Shown: piece after piece, positions 9,267 through 19,416 of the stretch | Position numbering within the stretch: the stretch's first letter is position 1 | How the letters are laid out: every line of letters begins with the position of its first letter | From: Drosophila pseudoobscura | Lineage: Eukaryota > Arthropoda > Insecta > Diptera > Drosophilidae | Assembly: GCF_009870125.1 (NCBI RefSeq) | Contig: NC_046683.1 | Span: forward strand, 26,502,129-26,566,128 | Length of the DNA stretch: 64,000 nucleotides | Reading direction: 5' to 3' | The notes under the pieces: generated by a model | What the model was told of the DNA's origin: nothing | Seen by the model: only the letters and a program-made list of their open reading frames with translations | Database searches by the model: none | Translations under genes and position numbers: made by a program

Positions 9267-11884
9267 AACTGGAAAAAGTTTAAAAAGACAGTTACTACGA
9301 AGTTCGCGAGTCCGGGCACAGTGAAATCCGCGGAGGATATAGAGAAGTCTTTAAAGACCCTATCCAACGAGCTACTGAACGCCTACCATGCATCGTGCAA
9401 ACCCTCGAGAACGAAGAGGAGGTCCAAGCCACTCTGTTGGAACTGAGATCTCTCTCTCCAAAGGAACAACCTCAAGGAATTCTTCAAGATCGCCAAACAA
9501 GCGAACGAAGAGATTGTCAATGAGGAATACAGACTCCTACTCTGGAGATACAAGAAGGAAATACGTAAAGCACAACGGAACTCGTGGAGGACCTTCTGCT
9601 CCAACATCGAGAAAGTACCAGACACCGCTTCGGAAGCTGCTCTCTAAGCAGCCTACCATACAAAACCAATTAAAGCAAGACGACGGACAGTGGACAGTGG
9701 ACAGAGGGCAGTGATGAAGCCCTAACAGCACTAATGGTGGAGCATTTCCCTGGCTGCACCGAGGTCGCTGATGCCAAAAAGTACCAGGACCTAGCAACCG
9801 AGGAACAACACCCCCCAACAGATCTGTTAACCACTAAGCGAATCCACTGGGCAATAGACTCCTTTGCGGGCCCAAAACCACCAGGACTGGAAGGGGTATT
9901 CCCAGCTATGATGCAGGTGACCAAAGAGGCGATTACCCAATGGCTTTCCGCAATATTCACAGCGTGTCTAAGTGCAGGTTACACCCCTCTCCAATGGAGA
10001 ACCTCGAGAGTTGTCTTCCTCCTAAAGTCAGGAAAGTGCAGCCATGCGAGTCCCAAGGACTATTGACCGATAAGCCTTACCTCCTTTATATTAAAAACAC
10101 TAGAAAAGCTGCTGGACTTACACATCAGGAATGAGGTAGGGGGACTGATGTCAACCAACCAGCATGCCTATACTAAAGGGAAATCGGTGGAGACCGCACT
10201 ACATTCGGTAGTAGCTACCATTGAGAAAGCCCTTCACAATAAAAAGTATGTACTGGGAGTATTTGTGGACATCTCCGGAGCATTCAACAACGTGGCTACG
10301 GAAGCAATAACAAATTGCCTGGTAGCAACTAATACACACCCAGAAATCAACCTGTGGATAAGGAACCTCTTAGGTTGCAGACGTCCTGTGGAATCTGGTG
10401 GTCGACGACCTCATCAAGAGATACGAAAGGAAGGCCCCAATAATAACAGCTTATGCGGACGACATAAGCATACTTATTACGGGTGTTTGCCCATCGACCC
10501 TCAGCTCACTAATGGAACGAACACTCAGGTAGATACGCGAATGGCGTATACCTGGGCACAGTACTGGATAGTAAACTGGCATGGAAACCCAATGTACTGG
10601 AAAGGGTGAATAAGCCACCATTGCGTTTTATGCATCCAAGAAGATGCTCAGCAGCACATGGGGCCTGTCTCCGGCTCTAATGCATTAGATTTATATCTCG
10701 GTGGTGCGACCAACTCTGCTGTATGGAGTCTTAGTGTGGTGGCAAGCTACTGGAAAGAAAACGTATCATAAGTTTATGGAAAGGACTCAGCGACAGGCTT
10801 TGCTCTGTATTACAGGGGCGCTGAGGTCAACCAACAAAAGCACTCGAAACCCTACTTGAAATCGAACCCCTAGACATCCACGCCCGTCTGACTGCAGGAA
10901 AGGCAGCACAACGCCTCATCGCTTCAGGAAATATGTCGCCAATGAACAGATCAACTGATTACATGACCCCCCAAACATGCCTCGACGTAAAAACAACTGC
11001 ATCTTTGGGACCTGAAGACTGGAAAATCGGAAGAGACCAAACGGAGCGCCTCAATATATATACTGACGGCTCCAAGATGGACGGAGGAGTAGGAGCGGGC
11101 CTATACTGTACAGACCCTGAGATAAGGCTGTCGTATAAGCTACCGGACCAATGCAGCATATTCCAGGCAGAAGTTTTTGCCATCGGGAAGGCAGCGGAGG
11201 TCGCTCTCCTAACAGAACGAGCACACGATGCGGTCAACCTATTCGTCGACAGCCAAGCGGCGATAAGATTCATGCAGTCGTCCGCAGTCAGTTCCAGAAA
11301 TGTCTTAGTGAGCAGGGAGGCACTAGATACCCTAAGTACGACAAAGTCAGTGCGGATCTACTGGATTCCCAGCCACCAGGGCATCGAAGGGAACGAGACG
11401 GCGGACGTACTAGCTAAGGAAGGCGTCGGGCTGGCGAATACGAGAACCGAGAACGTGCCTGTCTCCCTCAGAACGCTGCAAAGCGATCTAGAAAAGCAGG
11501 CCGGATCACAAACCGGAAGTAGGTGGAGGAGTACCACCGCCTGCAGAACCTCGAAAATCATGTGCAAGGAACGCAATGACATACTCAGCCACTACCTGCT
11601 GCACCTACCACGGAAGGACTGCAGATTATTAGTGGGAATATTAACGGGACACTGCCTGGCTGCGGCGCATGCAACAAAGCTAGGAATCACAAACAGAGAC
11701 ACTTGTAGGAAATGTGACGAACCTGGGGCAACCGAAACCCTGGAACATCTCATCTGCAACTGTCCTGCTCTCTTAAGGGCAAGGAAGAAGTACTTGGGCG
11801 CCCCAGTGCTGGCATCACTGGAAGATGCCTCCAAAAGGACGCCACAGCAACTACTGGCCTATGCGAAAAATACCTCGATCCTCG
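9267..11884 (+). pseudogene. LOA-A ORF2 remainder: RT, RNase H, CCHC (broken)
   Basis: ORF2 resumes at FKKTVT and continues with frameshifts. The RT palm motif YADD is intact at 10452-10463, but the TPQGG segment is deleted near 10382 and the thumb region near 10535. RNase H is complete within the frame at 10933-11892: IYTDGS, QAEVFA, FVDSQAA, and SHQGIEGNE with DVLAKEG. A C-x2-C-x8-H-x4-C motif (CRKC to ICNC) lies near the C-terminus. The frame ends in the flanking repeat, TSILEL, instead of the normal terminal GDFLKPH. Confidence 0.78.
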
Positions 11885-11896
11885 AACTGTAAGAAA
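11885..11896 (+). repeat. Target-site duplication, 3' side of LOA-A
   Basis: AACTGTAAGAAA repeats 5383-5394 exactly and is followed by non-LOA sequence. The same junction recurs at 17330-17341 and, inverted, at 51108-51119. Confidence 0.65.
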
Positions 11897-13811
11897 AAGT
11901 AGCCTGATCAGTATTTTCAAATTCCACATTAGAATTGGCACTTAGTTTGGGAAGTATCCAAAAGCTGCAGCCCGAGCTTTAAGCTTCCGCACTACTAACC
12001 AGCTGATCCCCCAAGTCGCGGGCAGTGAACTGTGGCTGCGCGAGGCGAGGACAGCCGTCTGAACGGACTTAGTGCGGCGAATTGGCGTAACCGTTTCGCG
12101 CTCAAAACCGGGCCAAGAAACGGAAACCGGAACTTGCAGTCAGCGTAGGACCGAAGCAGCGGAAATTTTCCTACCGCGCTGGAAAAAATATCGGCTCACC
12201 TGTTCTCGTGATTCGGCCTACCTGTTCAAACGTTTATTTAAAGTGCTTGAGGCCAGTGTTTGTCCTATGTGCACGTTAGTGTCATTATGTATGCTTAATG
12301 TACCCGAAAAACTGTAAGCGATGTGCTCACATACATATGTATACACCGCCCACTGAAAGCCACTGAGGCCAGTAAGATCCCACCGTGACTCGCATTCCCT
12401 TGACCCTCGCAGTCCGTTTTTATGTCTGTTTTTGTGTAGTTGGATGTACTTAGTGATAATTGTAGACAGAAAAAAAAACAGAAAAAAACCAACAACACAT
12501 GGAAAGTTTAAAAATGCATTTTATAAAAGTTTAAAAGTTTGAGCTTAAAAGCGTCCGCTCGGCCGGGTCACATTCGCGAGCTTATGCCATGCAGCACGCG
12601 CTGTACGATTTTTTTTGGGTTGCAGGTAAAAGCTTAATGCACCCACACACCGCAACACGCCCAGCTACGAAGGATGTGGCAAGCTTCGTTTTTTTTTTTG
12701 CTAGAGGTCGTTTTGTCGAGGTCGTGTTTGTCGGTCGTTGACCTCACACTTTTAAATTAGTCACCGCTGTTTGGCCTTCTGCCTTTACAGTACGCTTGGT
12801 AAAACGAATAGTATGTCCAACTACTCCCTGAAGCCGATGTGCTGGGATATGTGTACCTATATTGCGCTATAGTATTATCTTTCTGGTTACGGAAAAATCA
12901 TTAGTTTATATCGCACTATAAAATATCGTATATGCACTTATAACTATTTACACTTATCGGATTTATTTATCTAATTATTCCCTAGTAATAATAGCTATAT
13001 CCCTTGTGCCGCTTTTCGTTCCTACTTTTGTCCATTTAGCCTTGTCTTGGAGTTTTCTGTTAGTGTGTTTTCTTGTAACTTGAGGGTATCTGAATATAGT
13101 TTCTAATAAAATGATTTTTAAGATGTATATGTGCTGGACGTTACCGTATTTGGGGGAACCATGCCGCTCGGGAGCGAAATAGGATGACCAATACCGGACA
13201 CTCCAGGGATCCTGATATTATTATTGGCTCTTTCACGATCATGGTAGGGTGGGCGTGGCACGACTCCGTGCCAGCAAAACAGAAATGTCCGACGCGGTGG
13301 TAGATCCCTACTGCTTCTCTATACTAGCTTTGCCCAACTATACTTTCCGTACCCCTAACGATCCTTTCCCTGTCTGTCCCCCTCCCATTCCCAAAAAGAG
13401 TACGCGAATTTTAATAAAATAATACCAGCAGGAACGAAGCAACCTAACTGGAGGGTTACCCCAAAGAACCATCCCCATTTCCGACTAGAGACCAGCCGTG
13501 AGCGAGCGCGTACTCCTTCACAGTTAGCCGATCACCAGCTTTATCGTACGAAGATTCTCTTCGTTACTCGTTACAACTGAAGCTTATGTTATCAATAAAT
13601 ATATGGAATAGAGTTATAATGGGGTAAGGTGAGAATTAAAGGGAGAATCCTCATAAATGGAAATCATAGAAAGGTGGGTAAAGAATCTACGATCTCAAGA
13701 CCTTAAGCATACAATCTCGTGGAGCCGACAGACGAAAGCCCGTTTTTTTCGGACTTAGTTCCCTGTAGAGTCATGGGACTCTATTTTTTAAGTTTATGTA
13801 GTAGGAGTCGT
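11897..13811 (+). repeat. Spacer SP1 of the LOA tandem array, unidentified
   Basis: About 1.9 kb without a credible gene. It is repeated as SP2 (17342-19361) and, inverted, at 49089-51107. It contains a run of mixed homopolymers near 12470-12490, a TATAAA-like site near 12917 and AATAAA at 13105-13110. Relative to SP2 it lacks about 93 bp near 12674 and about 15 bp near 13686. It joins LOA-B at GACGGTGACCTGAC (13812), which is LOA ORF1 sequence. It may be the body of the unit started at 4936-5394. I recognise no element family. Confidence 0.6.
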
Positions 13812-16800
13812 GACGGTGACCTGACAATCATAGTCAACCCGTCGTGCGAGGTTGAGTTAGCCACCCATGACACTAAGGGTGCTGCAACTCTATCTCCATA
13901 AAAGCAAGGTAGCGTCGGCGGAGCTCCTCATTGCCATGGAGCAGGGGCCCGCCGACATAGCTTTAGTCCAGGAGCCGTGGATTGCGTCTGGCAACTCTGT
14001 GGCCGGACTAAAGTCCTCAATTTACAGCTTTCTCTACTCAACATCGGTAAGCAGGAACAGAACCGCCGTACTCGTACGGAAAGGAATCCATGCTCATCTT
14101 ATGTCTCATTACAGCACGGATGACCTGACGGTGGTCATGCTGGAGAGCGAGGAAGCTGGTAGCTTCCTGTTACATGGCACACGACAGGCCCGCCCCACCG
14201 GAAGAACTTAGGAGTCTGGTGACAGAAGCCGGCTCCAAAAATCTCCAACTCCTCATCGGTGCAGACGCCAACGCCCATCACAATGTGTGGGGAAGCCCTG
14301 ACACCAACGATAGAGGTGAGTCACTCCTAGACTTTATCTTATCCACTAACTTAGATGTAGCAAACGTGGGGGAGGAACACACCTGCGTGGGTCCCACCTC
14401 GTCAAACGTGATAGACCTAACTCTTGGCACGGGAAAGAGTACCTTGGTATCTGACTGGAGGGTCCTCGAAAGACCATCCTTCTCAGACCAAGTACATTCA
14501 GTTCAAGTGCGAATTCAAACACTCTTCGAAGATAACAGTCTATAGAAACCCCCGAAACACAAACTGGGTAAAGTTTAAAAAGACAGTTACTTCGAAGCTC
14601 ACGAATCCGGGCTCAGTGAAATCCGCGGAGGATATAGAGAAGTCCCTAAAGACCCTATCCAACGAGTTACTGAACGCCTACCATGCATCGTGCAAACCCT
14701 CGAGAACGAAGAGGAGGTCCAAGCCACTCTGGTGGAACCCAGATCTCTCTCTCCAAAGGAACAACCTCAAGGAATTCTTCAAGATCGCCAAACAAGCGAA
14801 CGAAGAGATTGCCAATGAGGAATATAAAATCCTACTTAGGAGCTACAAGAAGGAAATACGAAAGGCACAAAGGAACTCGTGGAACTCGTGCCCGAAAGTG
14901 CTTTCAAAGTAGCCCACAGTACAGAGCCAACTAAAACTAGACAAAGGACAGTGGACAGAGGGCAGTGAAGAAGCCCTAACAGCACTAATGGAGGCGCAAT
15001 TCCCTGTATGCGCCGAGGTCATTGACGCCAAGGAGCATCAGGACCTGGCAACCGAGAAACAGCACCCCCCAACAGGTCTGTTAACCATTAAGAGAATCCA
15101 CTGGGCCATAGACTCCTTCGCGGGCATAAAAGCACCAGGACTGGACGGGATATTCCCAGCCATGATGCAGTTGACCAAAGAAGTTATTACCCCATGGCTC
15201 TTCGCAATATACTCAGCATGCCTAAGTACGGGCTATATCCCCATCCAATGGAGAACGTCGAGGGTTGTCTTCCTCCCTAAGGCAGGAAAGTGCAGCCACG
15301 TGAGTCCCAAGGATTACAGACCGATAAGCCTTACCTCCTTTCAACTAAAAACACTAGAAAAGCAGTTGGATTTACACATCAGGAATGAGGTAGGGGGACT
15401 GATGTCAACAAACCAACACGCCTACACCAAGGGGAAATCAGTGGAGACGGCACTACACTCGCTAGTAGCCACCATCGAGAGCGCGCTTCACAACAAAAAG
15501 TATGCTTTGGGAGCATTTGTAGACATCTCATGAGCATTCAACAACGTGGCAACAACCGCAATAACAAGTCGCCTAGAAGCGAATAACATACACCCTGCAA
15601 CCAACGTCTGGCTCAAAAACCTCCTAAGTTGTAGACGGGTGCAATCGGAGCGAGGCACTGCTTCCATGGTAAAGGGGGCACACAGAGGCACACCTCAAGG
15701 TGGAGTCCTGTCGCCCCTACTGTGGAATTTGGTGGTCGACGACCTCATTAAGAGATTTGAAAGGGAGGCCCCAAAAATAACAGCATACTTATTACGGGTG
15801 TATGTCCATCGACCCTCAGCTCCATAATGGAACGTACCCTCAGGGAGATACGTGAGTGGGCGGAAGAGGTAGGACTCAGTATCAACGCGGACAAGACGGA
15901 CCTCATCTTCTTTACCAAGAGGTACAAGGTACCGATATGGACCCCCCGAAGATCAATCAAACTAGGCTAACCCTAAAAACACAAGTCAAATACCTGGGCA
16001 CAGTACTGGATAGTAAACTGGCATGGAAACCCAATGTACTGGAAAGGGTGAATAAGGCCACCATTGCGCTTTATGCATCCAAGAAGATGCTCAGCAGCAC
16101 ATGGGGCCTGTCTCCGGCTCTAATGCATTAGATTTACATCTCGGTGGTGCGACCAACTCTGCTGTATGGAGTCTTAGTGTGGTGGCAAGCTACTGGAAAG
16201 AAAACGTATCATAAGCTTATGGAAAGGACTCAGCGACAGGCTTTGCTCTGTATTACAGGGGCGCTGAGGTCAACCCCAACAAAAGCACTCGAAACCCTAC
16301 TTGAAATCGAACCCCTAGACATCCACGCCCGTCTGACTGCAGGAAAGGCAGCACAACGCCTCATCGCTTCAGGAAATATGTCGCCAATGAACAGATCAAC
16401 TGATTACATGACCCCCCAAACATGCCTCGACGTAAAAACAACTGCATCTTTGGGACCTGAAGACTGGAAAATCGGAAGAGACCAAACGGAGCGCCTCAAT
16501 ATATATACTGACGGCTCCAAGATGGACGGAGGAGTAGGAGCGGGCCTATACTGTACAGACCCTGAGATAAGGCTGTCGTATAAGCTACCGGACCAATGCA
16601 GCATATTCCAGGCAGAAGTTTTTGCCATCGGGAAGGCAGCGGAGGTCGCTCTCCTAACAGAACGAGCACACGATGCGGTCAACCTATTCGTCGACAGCCA
16701 AGCGGCGATAAGATTCATGCAGTCGTCCGCAGTCAGTTCCAGAAATGTCTTGGCGAGCAGGGAGGCACTAGATACCCTAAGTACGACAAAGTCAGTGCGG

Positions 16801-17329
16801 ATCTACTGGATTCCCAGCCACCAGGGCATCGAAGGGAACGAGACGGCGGACGTACTAGCTAAGGAAGGCGTCGGGCTGGCGAATACGAGAACCGAGAACG
16901 TGCCTGTCTCCCTCAGAACGCTGCAAAGCGATCTAGAAAAGCAGGCCGGATCACAAACCGGAAGTAGGTGGAGGAGTACCACCGCCTGCAGAACCTCGAA
17001 AATCATGTGCAAGGAACGCAATGACATACTCAGCCACTACCTGCTGCACCTACCACGGAAGGACTGCAGATTATTAGTGGGAATATTAACGGGACACTGC
17101 CTGGCTGCGGCGCATGCAACAAAGCTAGGAATCACAAACAGAGACACTTGTAGGAAATGTGACGAACCTGGGGCAACCGAAACCCTGGAACATCTCATCT
17201 GCAACTGTCCTGCTCTCTTAAGGGCAAGGAAGAAGTACTTGGGCGCCCCAGTGCTGGCATCACTGGAAGATGCCTCCAAAAGGACGCCACAGCAACTACT
17301 GGCCTATGCGAAAAATACCTCGATCCTCG
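13812..17329 (+). mobile_element. LOA-B: truncated LOA-clade LINE, unit of a tandem array
   Basis: LOA sequence starts abruptly in the last codons of ORF1 and ends at the same 3' truncation as LOA-A. This shows that it arose by tandem duplication of [LOA + spacer] DNA, not by a separate retrotransposition. From 10933 to 13.6 kb the sequence recurs at an offset of 5445 bp. It has no ribozyme and no channel insert. Confidence 0.8.
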
Positions 17330-17337
17330 AACTGTAA
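13867..17337 (+). pseudogene. LOA-B ORF2 remnant, RT active site deleted
   Basis: The frame carries endonuclease (LVQEPW, GADANAHHN), RT and RNase H homologies broken by many lesions: frameshifts near 14155 and 14490, TAG at 14910-14912, TGA at 15531-15533 and TAG before IYISVVRP at about 16131. A 19-nt deletion at about 15784 removes the YADD catalytic motif and shifts the frame; AGC flanks the lost segment on both sides in intact copies. RNase H and the terminal CCHC are open in the last frame (16144-17337). Confidence 0.8.
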
Positions 17338-17341
17338 GAAA
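17330..17341 (+). repeat. LOA/spacer junction repeat in the second array unit
   Basis: AACTGTAAGAAA, the same boundary as at 11885-11896. It confirms that the unit was copied as DNA together with its flank. Confidence 0.6.
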
Positions 17342-19361
17342 AAGTAGCCTGATCAGTATTTTCAAATTCCACATTAGAATTGGCACTTAGTTTGGGAAGT
17401 ATCCAAAAGCTGCAGCCCGAGCTTTAAGCTTCCGCACTACTAACCAGCTGATCCCCCAAGTCGCGGGCAGTGAACTGTGGCTGCGCGAGGCGAGGACAGC
17501 CGTCTGAACGGACTTAGTGCGGCGAATTGGCGTAACCGTTTCGCGCTCAAAACCGGGCCAAGAAACGGAAACCGGAACTTGCAGTCAGCGTAGGACCGAA
17601 GCAGCGGAAATTTTCCTACCGCGCTGGAAAAAATATCGGCTCACCTGTTCTTCTCGTGATTCGGCCTACCTGTTCAAACGTTTATTTAAAGTGCTTGAGG
17701 CCAGTGTTTGTCCTATGTGCACGTTAGTGTCATTATGTATGCTTAATGTACCCGAAAAACTGTAAGCGATGTGCTCACATACATATGTATACACCGCCCA
17801 TTGAAAGCCACTGAGGCCAGTAAGATCCCACCGTGACTCGCATTCCCTTGACCCTCGCAGTCCGTTCTTATGTCTGTTTTTGTGTAGTTGGATGTACTTA
17901 GTGATAATTGCAGACAGAAAAAAAAACAGAAAAAAACCAACAACACATGGAAAGTTTAAAAATGCATTTTATAAAAGTTTAAAAGTTTGAGCTTAAAAGC
18001 GTCCGCTCGGCCGGGTCACATTCGCGAGCTTATGCCATGCAGCACGCGCTGTACGATTTTTTTTTGGTTTGCAGGTAAAAGCTTAATGCACCCACACACC
18101 GCAACACGCCCAGCTACGAAGGATCTTTCGCCGCGGGAACACAAACAAAAACTGAGTGAGCTTTATAATATACCAACAACACTACATTTCTTTGCCTCCC
18201 AATATGCCGCGAGCGTGGCAAGCTTCGTTTTTTTTTTTGCTAGAGGTCGTTTTGTCGAGGTCGTGTTTGTCGGTCGTTGACCTCACACTTTTAAATTAGT
18301 CACCGCTGTTTGGCCTTCTGCCTTTACAGTACGCTTGGTAAAACGAATAGTATGTCCAACTACTCCCTGAAGCCGATGTGCTGGGATATGTGTACCTATA
18401 TTGCTCTATAGTATTATCTTTCTGTTTAAGGAAAAATCATTAGTTTATATCGCACTATAAAATATCGTATATGCACTTATAACTATTTACACTTATCGGA
18501 TTTATTTATCTAATTATTCCCTAGTAATAATAGCTATATCCCTTGTGCCGCTTTTCGTTCCTACTTTTGTCCATTTAGCCTTGTCTTGGAGTTTTCTGTT
18601 AGTGTGTTTTCTTGTAACTTGAGGGTATCTGAATATAGTTTCTAATAAAATGATTTTTAAGATGTATATGTGCTGGACGTTACCGTATTTGGGGGAACCA
18701 TGCCGCTCGGGAGCGAAATAGGATGACCAATACCGGACACTCCAGGGATCCTGATATTATTATTGGCTCTTTCACGATCATGGTAGGGTGGGCGTGGCAC
18801 GACTCCGTGCCAGCAAAACAGAAATGTCCGACGCGGTGGTAGATCCCTACTGCTTCTCTATACTAGCTTTGCCCAACTATACTTTCCGTACCCCTAACGA
18901 TCCTTTCCCTGTCTGTCACCCTCCCATTCCCAAACAGAGTACGCGAATTTTAATAAAACAATACCAGCAGGAACGAAGCAACCTAACTGGAGGGTTACCC
19001 CAAAGAACCATCCCCATTTCCGACTAGAGACCAGCCGTGAGCGAGCGCGTACTCCTTCACAGTTAGCCGATCACCAGCTTTATCGTACGAAGATTCTCTT
19101 CGTTACTCGTACAACTGAAGCTTATGTTATCAATAAATATATGGAATAGAGTTATAATGGGGTAAGGTGAGAATTAAAGGGAGAATCCTCATAAATGGAA
19201 ATCATGGAAAGGTGGGTAAAGAATCGTGTGGGTCAACTACCATCTCAAGACCTTAAGCATACAATCTCGTGGAGCCGACAGACGAAAGCCCGTTTTTTTC
19301 GGACTTAGTTCCCTGTAGAGTCATGGGACTCTATTTTTTAAGTTTATGTAGTAGGAGTCGT
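17342..19361 (+). repeat. Spacer SP2 of the LOA tandem array, unidentified
   Basis: This is a second copy of the spacer, about 105 bp longer than SP1 because it keeps a segment at about 18124-18216 and GTGTGGGTCAACTAC near 19226. It has AATAAA near 18645. Open frames up to 80-97 codons exist (for example 18788-19027) but show no motif, and their counterparts in SP1 are broken. SP2, not SP1, is the version closest to the spacer in the right arm. Confidence 0.6.
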
Positions 19362-19416
19362 GACGGTGACCTGACAATCATAGTCAACCCGTCGTGCGAG
19401 GTTGAGTTAGTCACCC

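Larger units (their letters stand above)
5395..11884 (+). mobile_element. LOA-A: LOA-clade LINE carrying a captured channel copy, defective
   Basis: The element resembles LOA/Bilbo/Baggins LINEs: ORF1 without zinc knuckles, and ORF2 with endonuclease, RT, RNase H and a C-terminal CCHC. Compared with the intact copy at 22105-27474 it has frameshifts and deletions in ORF1, a deletion at the ORF1/ORF2 junction, a foreign 1.87 kb segment at 7392-9260 and two deletions of about 110 nt each in the RT region (near 10382 and 10535). It lacks the last codons of ORF2 and the whole 3' UTR. Perfect 12-bp flanking repeats suggest it integrated in this 3'-truncated form. An inverted copy occupies 51120-57609. 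Confidence 0.82.

Noticed and set aside
18788..19027. 79-codon ORF in spacer SP2 as a gene
   Set aside because: The SP1 and SP' counterparts carry substitutions and stops in this frame and no motif is visible.
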